Of a stretch of DNA of 64,000 nucleotides, positions 50,588 through 59,073 are shown one piece after another; position 1 is the stretch's first letter, and each line of letters starts with the position of its first letter. Below the pieces are notes generated by a model. That model made no database searches, was not told where the DNA came from, and saw only the letters and a program-made list of their open reading frames with translations. The stretch is from contig NZ_JAOQJE010000003.1 of the NCBI RefSeq assembly GCF_025567315.1, positions 62,001 through 126,000 of the forward strand, read 5' to 3'. This DNA is from Agathobaculum ammoniilyticum. Its GTDB lineage: Bacteria; Bacillota; Clostridia; Oscillospirales; Butyricicoccaceae. The translations under genes and the position numbers were made by a program.

Positions 50588-51760
50588 TCAGATGCGGGCC
50601 ACGCCCGAATCGCGCGCCGCCTGCGCGACCGCGTCCGCGACCGCCCGTATCACCTTATGGTCAAACGCCATGGGCATGATGTATTCCGCGGTCAGCTCCT
50701 CATCGGACACGCAGTACGCGATCGCCCTTGCCGCCGCGAGCTTCATCTCCTCATTGATATCTCTGGCGCGCACATCGAGCGCCCCGCGGAAAATGCCTGG
50801 GAATGCAAGCACATTATTGATCTGGTTCGGGTAGTCCGACCGTCCGGTGCCGACCACCGCCGCGCCGCCCTTTTTGGCGTCCTCCGGCCAGATCTCAGGT
50901 ACCGGATTGGCCATGGCAAACACCATCGGCTTCGCCGACATGGTGGAAACCATTTCCGCAGTCAACACCTGCGGTACCGACATGCCGAAGAACACATCCG
51001 CGCCCTTGACTGCGTCCGCGAGCGCGCCGGTCAAGTGCGCGCGGTTGGTCAGCTTTGCCATCTCCGCCTGCGCGGGATTGAGACGCTCGTCCCCTTCGCA
51101 GACGATGCCAAAGCGCTCCACCATCGTGATATGCTGCACGCCGAGGAACATCAGGAACTTTGTCACCGCGATCGCGGCCGCGCCGCAGCCATTGACCACC
51201 ATCCGGATATCCTCCACCCTGCGGCCGGTCAGCCGGCAGGCGTTAATCAGCGCCGCGCCGCAGCACACCGCCGTTCCATGCTGATCGTCATGGAATACCG
51301 GAATGTCGCAAACCTCCTTGAGCTTTCGCTCGATCTCAAAGCAGCGCGGCGCGGCGATATCCTCCAGATTAATGCCGCCGAACGAACCCGAAATAAGCTG
51401 GATGGTGCGTACGATCTCGTCCACATCCTTGGAGGCCACGCACAGTGGGAACGCGTCCACATCCGCAAACGCCTTGAACAGCGCGCATTTGCCCTCCATC
51501 ACCGGCATGCCGGCGACAGGGCCGATATCGCCCAAGCCGAGTACCGCTGTGCCGTCCGTAATAACCGCAACCAGGTTATGCCGGCGGGTATAAGTATAGC
51601 TCAGCGACGGGTCATCCTTAATTTTAAGGCACGGCTCGGCCACGCCCGGCGTATAGGCGACCGAAAGGTCCTCCTTGCTGTTTACCTCACACCGAGCAAC
51701 GACCTCGATCTTGCCGCCCCACTGCTCATGCGCCTTGAGCGCGCGTTCTTTCAAATCCAT
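50588..51760 (-). CDS. NAD(P)-dependent malic enzyme
   Basis: A 390-residue short bacterial malic enzyme, oxidatively decarboxylating malate to pyruvate. The conserved VAYTPGVAEPCLKIKDDPSL holds the catalytic tyrosine near residue 35. GLGDIGPVAGMPVMEGKCAL and FGGINLEDIAAPRCFEIE give the metal site. FHDDQHGTAVCCGAALINAC is the signature. The Rossmann segment VVNGCGAAAIAVTKFLMFLG binds the cofactor. The start at 51760 follows TGGAGGAAAG. It sits behind a MATE gene on the same strand. Confidence 0.94.
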   Translation of the reverse strand: MDLKERALKAHEQWGGKIEVVARCEVNSKEDLSVAYTPGVAEPCLKIKDDPSLSYTYTRRHNLVAVITDGTAVLGLGDIGPVAGMPVMEGKCALFKAFADVDAFPLCVASKDVDEIVRTIQLISGSFGGINLEDIAAPRCFEIERKLKEVCDIPVFHDDQHGTAVCCGAALINACRLTGRRVEDIRMVVNGCGAAAIAVTKFLMFLGVQHITMVERFGIVCEGDERLNPAQAEMAKLTNRAHLTGALADAVKGADVFFGMSVPQVLTAEMVSTMSAKPMVFAMANPVPEIWPEDAKKGGAAVVGTGRSDYPNQINNVLAFPGIFRGALDVRARDINEEMKLAAARAIAYCVSDEELTAEYIMPMAFDHKVIRAVADAVAQAARDSGVARI

Positions 51761-51856
51761 ATCGCTTTCCTCCATAACTTTTTTGCGCCTGTTTTTTTCT
51801 ATCGCTATTTTACAACAAAAAACCCGTGCTGCATAGGGGCAGAATGGAAAAAGCCG

Positions 51857-53221
51857 TCAGTTCTCTGCCTCCCGCCTGCGCATCAGCCGTGGAAACAGCA
51901 GGATAAACGCCGCGCCCGAAACCGTTGCGGACAGGATATCCGATATCGGCTCGGCATACAGCAGCGTCGTTGCGGAAAATAGCGCGGGCAGGAGATACAC
52001 GCCGGCGAAAAAGATACCCTTGCGGAGCAGGGAGAACGTCAACCCCCAGCGTACCAGCCCCATGCCGGTCATGCCGTCCACAAAGGGGTACTGGATCGCC
52101 AAGCCGAGCACCCCCAGCGTATAGGTGCGTATCATCCAGGCCGCCTGCTCGATATGTACCGGATCCGTGGTAAAGATACGGACAAAAGGCGTGGCCATGG
52201 TCTGCGCAATCACAAACATAACAGCGGTAAAAATGAAGCACAGCAATACGATGCGCTTCTCCGCGCGCATGACGCGGCGGGTATCCCCCGCGCCGTAGTT
52301 ATAGCCCAGAATAGACTGCGTACCCGCTGTGATGCCGCCCAGCGGCATGGTGATGATCAGCATAAAGCTCTGCAGGATAGCCGCGCACGCGATCAGCATG
52401 TCGCTGTCCGCGCCGCCGTATTTGCGCAGCATCACGTTCACCGAAATGAGCAACACGTTATCCAGCGCGATAATCAGCGCTGGCGACAGGCCGACCTGAA
52501 AAATACGCCGGATCCAGCCGAAATGCAGCGGACAGTTCGTTATGCCCACCAGCGCGCGGCGGCTGAACAGGAACCGCAGCGTATACATGGCCGAGCAGAC
52601 CTGCGAAAGCACGGTCGCCACGGCGGCGCCGCGCACCCCCATATCCAGCGCGAAGATGCAGACCGGATCAAGCGCAATATTGACAGCCGCGCCCAGCATG
52701 ACCGACCGCATCGCCGTGCCGGAAAAGCCCTGGCTCATCACAATCTGGTTCAGCCCCACACTGAGGAGCGCGAACACCGTCCCCAGCACATAGGTGGTAA
52801 AGTACGCCTCCGCATAGGGCCAAAGCTGCTCGCTCGCGCCGAATGCAAACAGGATCGGCCTGCGCAGCACCACCACCGGCACTGTGACTACAACCGAAAG
52901 CGCCAGGAGCAGATAAAAGCTGTTGGCAACGATCTGGCGCGCGCCCTCCAAGTCCTGCCGCCCCATACGGATGCTCATAAGCGGCCCGCCGCCAAAGCCC
53001 ACCAGCGCGGCAAACGCCGTAATCATCGTCACAACCGGCGCGCAGACGCCTACGCCCGCCAGCGCCTCCGCGCCGACCTCCGCAATATGGCCGACGTACA
53101 TCCGGTCGACCACGCTGTACAAAATATTGACGAACTGCGCCAGCATCGCCGGAATGGCGAGCTGCAGCACCAGCTTCCCCTCTGGTGCAGTCCCAAGCGG
53201 GCTGTCCAACTGCTGCGCCAT
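51857..53221 (-). CDS. MATE family efflux transporter
   Basis: A 454-residue protein with 12 hydrophobic segments in two six-helix halves, matching the DinF/NorM-related MATE family that exports cations or drugs against sodium or protons. QLAIPAMLAQFVNILYSVVD near residue 25, RMYVGHIAEVGAEALAGVGV and, in the second half, GITAGTQSILGYNYGAGDTR near 300 are typical. The ATG at 53221 was chosen over the adjacent TTG. The substrate is unknown. Confidence 0.9.
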   Translation of the reverse strand: MAQQLDSPLGTAPEGKLVLQLAIPAMLAQFVNILYSVVDRMYVGHIAEVGAEALAGVGVCAPVVTMITAFAALVGFGGGPLMSIRMGRQDLEGARQIVANSFYLLLALSVVVTVPVVVLRRPILFAFGASEQLWPYAEAYFTTYVLGTVFALLSVGLNQIVMSQGFSGTAMRSVMLGAAVNIALDPVCIFALDMGVRGAAVATVLSQVCSAMYTLRFLFSRRALVGITNCPLHFGWIRRIFQVGLSPALIIALDNVLLISVNVMLRKYGGADSDMLIACAAILQSFMLIITMPLGGITAGTQSILGYNYGAGDTRRVMRAEKRIVLLCFIFTAVMFVIAQTMATPFVRIFTTDPVHIEQAAWMIRTYTLGVLGLAIQYPFVDGMTGMGLVRWGLTFSLLRKGIFFAGVYLLPALFSATTLLYAEPISDILSATVSGAAFILLFPRLMRRREAEN

Positions 53222-53309
53222 CAACCCTACCTCTTTCTCTCTGATATACCCTTATTATAGGAGTCGGGCCTGCTTTCGTAAAGGGGGACTTGCTGTTTTT
53301 CCCGCGTTT

Positions 53310-53480
53310 TTATTGCTCCGTTTGAGCCGGCTGGTAATTCGCGCAGGCGGCTTTGTCCTCATAGCGCAGTTTACCGCGCGGATAGGTGCAGTGGCCGCCA
53401 CGGGTCCGGCGAAATCCGCAGCCCTTTATTTTTACATAGTGCGGCCGGTAATGCTTACAGGTTTTGCATTTCTTTTCCAT
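53310..53480 (-). CDS. Small cysteine-rich basic protein
   Basis: 56 residues, starting MEKKCKTCKHYRPHYVKIKG and continuing CGFRRTRGGHCTYPRGKLRY. Five cysteines (residues 5, 8, 21, 31, 46) sit in a CxxC...C...C...C pattern, suggesting a small metal-binding (zinc or iron) fold. The protein is rich in Lys and Arg. AGGTGA precedes the ATG by 6 bases. It is divergent from an XRE regulator, with a perfect palindrome between them. Similar short proteins near phage-like regulators are often called hypothetical; I cannot name a family. Confidence 0.65.
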   Translation of the reverse strand: MEKKCKTCKHYRPHYVKIKGCGFRRTRGGHCTYPRGKLRYEDKAACANYQPAQTEQ

Positions 53481-53501
53481 TCAAATCACCTCATTTCAAT
53501 C

Positions 53502-53521
53502 TTACTATCAAACGATAGTAA
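53502..53521. promoter_or_regulatory. Palindromic operator between the Cys-rich protein and XRE genes
   Basis: TTACTATCAAACGATAGTAA has perfect eight-base arms around a four-base centre. It lies 22 bases upstream of the Cys-rich gene and 55 bases upstream of the XRE start. TTGAAA near 53535 and TTATAT near 53557 form a likely promoter for the regulator. Confidence 0.75.
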
Positions 53522-53575
53522 AATCAACATATTTATTGAAAGTATAGGTAAACTATATTATATGAGGTGAATGCT

Positions 53576-53779
53576 ATGTATCATTATCCGCGTTTACGGC
53601 ATATGCGCGAGGATTCTGACACCAGTCAGATTCAACTTGCAGAATATCTGAAAATCGACCAACGCACTTATAGTAATTACGAAACTGGTAAACGTGAAAT
53701 ACCGGTGCATTTATTGATCCGCTTAGCGCAATATTATGGGGTTTCGCTTGATTACCTCGTTGGGTTAAGCGACCGATAG
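53576..53779 (+). CDS. XRE-family transcriptional regulator
   Basis: 67 residues, a lone helix-turn-helix domain: MYHYPRLRHMREDSDTSQIQ, then LKIDQRTYSNYETGKREIPV and the end VSLDYLVGLSDR. It is a paralogue of the regulator at 18480-18698. The ATG at 53576 lies behind GAGGTGA; an upstream GTG overlaps that site. It probably represses itself and the divergent Cys-rich gene through the palindrome at 53502-53521. Confidence 0.85.
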   Translation: MYHYPRLRHMREDSDTSQIQLAEYLKIDQRTYSNYETGKREIPVHLLIRLAQYYGVSLDYLVGLSDR

Positions 53780-53786
53780 CGCTATA

Positions 53787-53817
53787 TAAAAAGCGGCAGC
53801 CAAAGCTGCCGCTTTTT
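53787..53817. terminator. Bidirectional terminator
   Basis: The stem AAAAAGCGGCAGC / GCTGCCGCTTTTT lies between the XRE gene and the convergent transketolase gene. Confidence 0.9.
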
Positions 53818-53832
53818 CCATTATGGAATGCC

Positions 53833-54798
53833 TTACTTGCGGGAGATCGCTTTTTTCGCCGCCGCCACGATATCGTCGGCAGTGAGGTTGTACTCCTTGC
53901 GCAGAAAATCCTCCGGACCAACCTGGCCGAAGCGGTCCTGCACACCCACCATTTCCATCGGTACGGGCGCGTTCTTGACCAGGCAGTTCGCTACGACGCT
54001 GCCCAAGCCACAGCCGACCTGATGGTTCTCTGCGGTGACGATACAGCCGCACTCCGCAGCGCACTTCTTAACCAGCTCTTCATCCAGCGGCTTCCAGGTG
54101 AACATATCCACAACCTTTGCGGAGATCCCCTCAGCCTTGAGCGCTTCCTCCGCCTTGAGCGCCTCATCCACCAGGATACCAGAGGCGATGATTGCAACAT
54201 CCTTACCGTCGCGCAGCTCAATGCCCTTGCCGATCTCAAAGTCCGAACCGTCCGCATACACTGTGGTGAAGCCCTTACGGACCAGACGGGTGTAGGAGAA
54301 CTTGCCCGATGCCGCCAGCTTGCCGGTCAGGCAGTTGAGCATCGCGTAGTCGGTCGGGTCGATAACGACCGCGTCCGGCACGGACAGATACAGCGCCATA
54401 TCCTCAAACGGCATATGGGTGCCGCCGTTGAACGCCGCGCAGACGCCCGGGTCTGAGCCGATCACATGCACCGGCAGGCCGGCGTAGGCCGCGGACATAA
54501 ACGCCTGATCAAACGCGCGGCGGGACGCGAACGGACCGAACGAGTGCATGAACACGGTCTTGCCGGTGGCGGTCAGGCCCGCGGCGATGCCCATTGCGTT
54601 CGCTTCCGCGATACCGGCATTGTATACATTGTTCGGAAATTCCTTGGCCAGCTTGCCCACGTTGCTGCAGCCCTCAAGGTCGCAGTCAATATGTACGACA
54701 GGCTCGCCCTTTGCCATCAGGTCATGTACCGCAGTGACATATGCGTCACGCATTGCACGGGAATCCTTCTCGTGCTTGCCAATCAAAGTAAAGCTCAT
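53833..54798 (-). CDS. Transketolase, C-terminal subunit
   Basis: A 321-residue half-transketolase comprising the pyrimidine-binding and C-terminal domains. It pairs with the upstream N-terminal half to form the thiamine-dependent enzyme. The catalytic glutamate lies in FPNNVYNAGIAEANAMGIAA near residue 60, and HSFGPFASRRAFDQAFMSAA and VTAENHQVGCGLGSV follow. Two-gene transketolases are common in Clostridia. The second ATG (54798) lies 6 bases from GGGAGGGG. It starts 15 bases after its partner, so the two are made together. Confidence 0.92.
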   Translation of the reverse strand: MSFTLIGKHEKDSRAMRDAYVTAVHDLMAKGEPVVHIDCDLEGCSNVGKLAKEFPNNVYNAGIAEANAMGIAAGLTATGKTVFMHSFGPFASRRAFDQAFMSAAYAGLPVHVIGSDPGVCAAFNGGTHMPFEDMALYLSVPDAVVIDPTDYAMLNCLTGKLAASGKFSYTRLVRKGFTTVYADGSDFEIGKGIELRDGKDVAIIASGILVDEALKAEEALKAEGISAKVVDMFTWKPLDEELVKKCAAECGCIVTAENHQVGCGLGSVVANCLVKNAPVPMEMVGVQDRFGQVGPEDFLRKEYNLTADDIVAAAKKAISRK

Positions 54799-54812
54799 TT
54801 GCATCCCCTCCC

Positions 54813-55664
54813 TTACTGTGCCTTGACAGCGGCATACGCCGCTTCAGAGGCCTTAATCGCTTCGTCCCACTGCTCGGGAGTCGGCTGCGAAGAATGCGCG
54901 CCGGACGGCTCTGCAAACGTCGCGCCCTTGCCCTTGACAGTGTTCAAAACGATACAGGTGGGCTTGCCCTTTACATCGTATGCCAGCTGCACCGCGTCGT
55001 AGATCGCCTCCACGTCGTTGCCATCCGGAAGATCGATCACATTCCAGCCGAACGCGTCGAACTTCGCGCCGATGCCCTTGCCGTGGCTCATAACGTCCTC
55101 GCACGCACCGTCAAGCTGGCGCTTGTTATAGTCGACAAAGCAGATCAGGTGGTCGAGCTTATAATGCGCGGCAAACTGGGCCGCTTCCCAAACCTGGCCC
55201 TCGTCGCACTCGCCATCGCCGACGAACACGAACACATGGCTGTCGCGTCCGTCCATTTTGTTGCCGAGCGCCGCGCCGACAGCCGTGGACATGCCCTGTC
55301 CGAGCGAGCCGGTCGTCAGATCGACGCCGGGGGTCTTCTGGCGGTCGGTGTGGGACGGGAAGTTGGTGTGGGGCTTATTGAGGGTATACGCTTCCTCAAC
55401 CGGATAGAAGCCCTTGAGCCCAAGGGTGGCATACATGGCCGGTCCGGCATGTCCCTTGGACATGACGCACCAGTCACGGTCCTCCCAGCGCGGGTTCTTC
55501 GGGTCGATGTTCATAACACCGCCGTAGAGCACCGCCAGAGCGTCCGCAACCGACATCGAGCCGCCTACATGGCCGAAGCCCAGCGAACCGATCGTCTTGA
55601 GCGTTTCGAGACGGATCTGCGCTGCAAATACGCGTAGCTCCTGCATTTTTTCTGCTTTCTGCAT
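54813..55664 (-). CDS. Transketolase, N-terminal subunit
   Basis: A 283-residue half-transketolase with the thiamine diphosphate-binding domain. IGSLGFGHVGGSMSVADALA near residue 28, VMSKGHAGPAMYATLGLKGF and TTGSLGQGMSTAVGAALGNK precede the metal-binding VFVFVGDGECDEGQVWEAAQ near residue 145. The end GAHSSQPTPEQWDEAIKASE is typical. The start follows AGGTG. Likely to serve the pentose phosphate route, with expression set by the adjacent DeoR-type regulator. Confidence 0.92.
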   Translation of the reverse strand: MQKAEKMQELRVFAAQIRLETLKTIGSLGFGHVGGSMSVADALAVLYGGVMNIDPKNPRWEDRDWCVMSKGHAGPAMYATLGLKGFYPVEEAYTLNKPHTNFPSHTDRQKTPGVDLTTGSLGQGMSTAVGAALGNKMDGRDSHVFVFVGDGECDEGQVWEAAQFAAHYKLDHLICFVDYNKRQLDGACEDVMSHGKGIGAKFDAFGWNVIDLPDGNDVEAIYDAVQLAYDVKGKPTCIVLNTVKGKGATFAEPSGAHSSQPTPEQWDEAIKASEAAYAAVKAQ

Positions 55665-55756
55665 TGCATACACCTGCCTAATTCTATATCAGTATTTTCT
55701 CTCCGCGGAACAGATTCCGGAACACGGCCGTCCTGCCGGACACCGTTTTCGTTTAC

Positions 55757-55785
55757 AGTGTACCACCAAACCAACCAGATTTCAA
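55757..55785 (-). promoter_or_regulatory. Promoter of the split transketolase genes
   Basis: TTGAAA, a 17-base spacer and TACACT read leftward, about 90 bases before the start codon. The leader between carries no obvious riboswitch. Confidence 0.55.
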
Positions 55786-56140
55786 CCAATATCCAAGCAT
55801 TTGTTAACAAAAATTTGCCCCTTATTTTTACACCGCATGATAATTTTCACGAGGCGCGCGAACGCTTCAAAGGCAGTATTCCCCTTTGATTTGTTTGGTT
55901 TTTCCGTATTTTCCGCGCAGGCCCCCCTGTTTTATCTGCTTTTCCTGCAAAAATCATGCCAGCGCGCACTTGCGCACAATGCAACAAACACAAAACCACA
56001 TTCTATGCATCAGGAAATAATTTTTTACCCATAACTTAACCACTTTTTCCAGCTCGCAAGTATGCGCGGTCCCGTTACCGCGCTATAAACCCCCTGTTTT
56101 CCATATCAAAAAATGCCGATTTTGGCATGATGCGGCACAG
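55786..56140. other. Non-coding intergenic region
   Basis: AT-rich stretch without a credible gene between the transketolase and DeoR genes. Short T and A tracts and an inverted repeat ATGCC/GGCAT (56113-56128) are visible. The latter is 12 bases upstream of the DeoR -35 box and may be a binding site. Nothing else was recognised. Confidence 0.5.
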
Positions 56141-56169
56141 TGGACATTTTTCTGAATCTTTGATAAACT
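56141..56169 (+). promoter_or_regulatory. Promoter of the DeoR-type regulator
   Basis: TGGACA, a 17-base spacer and TAAACT read rightward, about 50 bases before the start codon. Confidence 0.55.
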
Positions 56170-56224
56170 AAATATCAGTAAATCTGCCATACCTTTAATG
56201 GCCCGCGATTGGGGAATGAGGAAG

Positions 56225-56986
56225 ATGAAAGTCAGCCGTTTAAATGCCATAGAGCAGTATGTCATCTCGCACGAAACGGTCAGCATTGACGAGCTGTGCG
56301 AGGTTTTCGAGGTTTCCAAGAACACGATCCGCCGCGACCTGAACGAGTTGGAAATGCGCGGGCATATTACAAAGGTATATGGCGGCGTTACCGCCACGGT
56401 ACCCTCCGGCGCAGTACCCACGCCGATCCGTTCCAGTCTCAATCCGGCGGACAAGTCGCTGATCGGCCGCATGGCCGCTGAGGAGGTCGCGGACGGGGAC
56501 ACCATATTTATCGACTCCGGCACAACCACACTCTGCCTGCTGCGTTATCTGGTGGCGAAAAACCGCATCACCATTATCACGCATTCGCTCGGTGCGTTGA
56601 GCGAAGCGGCAAAATACGAAAACCTGAACATCATCTCGCTCGGCGGCATCTACAGCCCCACGACCGATTCGTTCGTCGGCCTGTCCACGATCGAAGCGCT
56701 TTCCAACATGCGGATCAACAAGGCGTTCATGGGCGCAACAGGGGTTTCCCTGACCGCCGGCATGACCAACACCACTTTCCTCGAAGCGGAGATCAAGCGC
56801 GCGGTCGTCCACCGTGCAGACAGCATCTACTGCATGGCGGATTCCTCCAAGATCGGGCGCGAGGCCATCGTCACCTTTTGCCACTTAAAGGATCTGACCG
56901 GCTTCATCACCGATCGGGAGCCTGCCAAGGAATATGTCAGCCTTTGCAAGCAGGAAAACATCAAGCTGCGGTTTGCTGGCAACTGA
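56225..56986 (+). CDS. DeoR/GlpR-family transcriptional regulator
   Basis: About 253 residues. The N-terminal helix-turn-helix reads SIDELCEVFEVSKNTIRRDL then NELEMRGHITKVYGG. The C-terminal sensor domain has GDTIFIDSGTTTLCLLRYLV near residue 95 and KAFMGATGVSLTAGMTN, the sugar-phosphate site of DeoR regulators. It lies upstream of, and divergent from, the split transketolase. A sugar phosphate of the pentose or hexose pathway is the likely ligand, inferred from the family and neighbours. ATGs at 56216 and 56225 are both possible; neither has a clear ribosome binding site. Confidence 0.88.
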   Translation: MKVSRLNAIEQYVISHETVSIDELCEVFEVSKNTIRRDLNELEMRGHITKVYGGVTATVPSGAVPTPIRSSLNPADKSLIGRMAAEEVADGDTIFIDSGTTTLCLLRYLVAKNRITIITHSLGALSEAAKYENLNIISLGGIYSPTTDSFVGLSTIEALSNMRINKAFMGATGVSLTAGMTNTTFLEAEIKRAVVHRADSIYCMADSSKIGREAIVTFCHLKDLTGFITDREPAKEYVSLCKQENIKLRFAGN

Positions 56987-57006
56987 CGCTTTGCGTATAA
57001 AAACCA

Positions 57007-57035
57007 ACCGGCGGAAGCAGGACGCTTCCGCCGGT
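57007..57035. terminator. Terminator between the DeoR and AraC genes
   Basis: The stem ACCGGCGGAAGC / GCTTCCGCCGGT, followed by ATTCTTTT, lies between convergent genes. Confidence 0.8.
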
Positions 57036-57042
57036 ATTCTTT

Positions 57043-57951
57043 TCAATGCGCGCGCCCAACAGGCGTTGCGGCGAATTCCCTGTTGTTTTTCCGGTAGACC
57101 GATGGCGGGACGCCGTAAGCCTCCCGAAACCGCTTGATAAAATAGCTGAAATTTTCATAACCGACGCGCAGCCCAATCTCCATGACCGGAAGGCTGCTTG
57201 TCCGCAGCAGGCGCGCCGCCCTTTCGGTACGCAGGAAATTGACATGCTGCATCAGCGTCCGGCCGAAGCTTTCCCGAAACAATGTGCTGAAATACTGAGG
57301 GGAAAGCCCAAACGCCGCCGCTACGTCCGGAAGCCGGACCGGCTCCGTAAAATGCTCATCCAGATAAGCCACGATCGCTTTTTTCTGCCGCAGTCGTTCA
57401 TCCGTGCCGCAGGGCGCGTCCACTTTTTCTATCAACGAATAGTCCGCGCACACCGCCACGATCTCCAGCAGGGCCGCCTTGGCTGTCAGCCGCCAACCCA
57501 AGCTTTGCCGAAGGCAGGCACAAACGAGACGGGCCAGCAGCCTGTGCAGCGCCTTTTGCCCCGCCTCCCCTTTCCGTACTTGCCTGGGGAAGCGCAGATG
57601 TCCCTCGGCCAGCGGTTCCAGCAGGCTGGTTTCAGCATCGTCGGCGCGGGCAAACTCCAACAGTTCCAGCGAAAACAAGAACGAGTGAAACTGGTTCCCC
57701 TGCCCTGTCGCCCGTATTTCATGCAGTTCTTCACTTCCGATGAAAAAAATATCTCCGCGCGTTCCCTGGTATGCACGGTCGGCTATGACAAGCGAAACCG
57801 TCCCCGCATCGACAATGACGATCTCGCTTTCCGTATGCCAGTGGAACGGCACGCGGTCAACCACGTCCGCCTCGCTCCCGTCCAGCGCGGGATATATGCG
57901 GAGGGGAATGCCGGCAGCGGCCTCTTTCTGCTTTTCACTTTGTGCTTCCAT
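57043..57951 (-). CDS. AraC-family transcriptional regulator
   Basis: 302 residues. The N-terminal cupin ligand domain contains VPFHWHTESEIVIVDAGTVS near residue 35. The C-terminal double helix-turn-helix has LPDVAAAFGLSPQYFSTLFR near residue 210 and PVMEIGLRVGYENFSYFIKR near 260. It is divergent from the IolB-family gene and so a natural regulator of the sugar locus to its right. The inducer would be a sugar or related metabolite. Confidence 0.9.
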   Translation of the reverse strand: MEAQSEKQKEAAAGIPLRIYPALDGSEADVVDRVPFHWHTESEIVIVDAGTVSLVIADRAYQGTRGDIFFIGSEELHEIRATGQGNQFHSFLFSLELLEFARADDAETSLLEPLAEGHLRFPRQVRKGEAGQKALHRLLARLVCACLRQSLGWRLTAKAALLEIVAVCADYSLIEKVDAPCGTDERLRQKKAIVAYLDEHFTEPVRLPDVAAAFGLSPQYFSTLFRESFGRTLMQHVNFLRTERAARLLRTSSLPVMEIGLRVGYENFSYFIKRFREAYGVPPSVYRKNNREFAATPVGRAH

Positions 57952-58015
57952 CCATCCCCCTCCTTAAAATCATGTTATTAACCGAGAATATATTGCAAGT
58001 ATTTTCCGCATTATC

Positions 58016-58024
58016 TGCTATAAT
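58016..58024 (+). promoter_or_regulatory. Extended -10 promoter of the IolB-family gene
   Basis: TGCTATAAT is an extended -10 element (TGn before TATAAT). A weak TTGCAA lies about 20 bases further upstream. No strong -35 box fits, which would suit activation by the divergent AraC-type protein. Confidence 0.5.
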
Positions 58025-58123
58025 TATAGAATAACAGACTGGTCTTTACAATCCGCGGACAGAAAATATTTTTTATTGAATCACGGGCCAGAAAACCACC
58101 GATGCCGCATGGAGGGACAGCAT

Positions 58124-58930
58124 ATGTATATGGATAAGCAGGTCAAGCGGGGATATAATGAATATCTCCGTTTGGAAGAAGGATACGGAAAAAAAGCCAT
58201 GATGGACGTCGGGCTTCTTGTCATGGAGGCCGGCGACACCATCTCTTTGCGGGAGGACCGCAAGGAGATGGCCGCGCTGGTGTTCGACGGACGCTGCACG
58301 CTGGAATGGGAAGGGCAGGCCCGCGACGTGGACCGTCCCAACCCGCTTGATTACAACCCATCCTGCCTGCACGTCTGCAAGGGCGTCGAAGTCCGGATCA
58401 CCGCTCATGGAGCCTGCCATATTTACATTCAAAAAACAGAGAACGACACGGTTTTCCCCTGCCGCATGTACGGGCCGGAGGATACCGACACTTGGCCGCG
58501 CGGCGACCAGGGCGAGCTGATGGGCTGCACTAAGCGCGATGTCCGTACCTGCTTCGATCTGGATAACGCGCCGTATTCCAACATGGTTTTGGGCGAGGTC
58601 GTCAACCTGCCGGGCAAATGGTCCTCCTACCCGCCGCATCATCACCCCCAGCCCGAGGTATATTTTTACCGTTTCGATCACCCCAGCGGCTTTGGCGCGG
58701 GCTGGGGCGACGGGGAGTTATATGAGACCCACCACAACGGCCTAGCTCTGATTACAAAAGGGATGCACCCGCAGGTCACCGCCCCCGGCTATACCTGCTG
58801 CTATGCCTGGGGAATCCGGCACCTGCCCGGCAACCCGTGGGACAAGACCCGCATCGACGACACTGCGCACCTCTGGCTGACCGAACCGGATGCCAACGCG
58901 CACATCTGGCACTGTCCCACAGGGAACTGA
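58124..58930 (+). CDS. IolB/KduI-family isomerase (5-deoxy-glucuronate isomerase-like)
   Basis: A 268-residue bicupin of the KduI/IolB family. The C-terminal half holds the IolB signature LPGKWSSYPPHHHPQPEVYF near residue 170 with metal-binding His residues and Glu, then HPQVTAPGYTCCYAWGIRHL. IolB converts 5-deoxy-D-glucuronate to 2-deoxy-5-keto-D-gluconate in inositol breakdown. However, the loci for IolC, IolD, IolE and IolJ are not in the window, so a different uronate or deoxy-sugar substrate is possible. The start follows GGAGGGA by 6 bases. It is divergent from the AraC gene and followed by a terminator. Confidence 0.85.
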   Translation: MYMDKQVKRGYNEYLRLEEGYGKKAMMDVGLLVMEAGDTISLREDRKEMAALVFDGRCTLEWEGQARDVDRPNPLDYNPSCLHVCKGVEVRITAHGACHIYIQKTENDTVFPCRMYGPEDTDTWPRGDQGELMGCTKRDVRTCFDLDNAPYSNMVLGEVVNLPGKWSSYPPHHHPQPEVYFYRFDHPSGFGAGWGDGELYETHHNGLALITKGMHPQVTAPGYTCCYAWGIRHLPGNPWDKTRIDDTAHLWLTEPDANAHIWHCPTGN

Positions 58931-58956
58931 CCCCGCCACCCTTTCCAACCCAACAC

Positions 58957-58996
58957 AAAACCGGTGTTTTATTCTGAGAATAAAACACCGGTTTTT
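58957..58996. terminator. Bidirectional terminator
   Basis: A long near-perfect stem AAAACCGGTGTTTTATTCT / AGAATAAAACACCGGTTTT. It ends the IolB gene and the leftward operon behind the iron alcohol dehydrogenase. Confidence 0.9.
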
Positions 58997-59073
58997 GTAA
59001 GAGAGAGAAGCGGCCGCTATTTCACGGTCGCAAGGCGGCTGCGCCCTCTGCGCCGGCCGCCCGCCGTTTTCCA

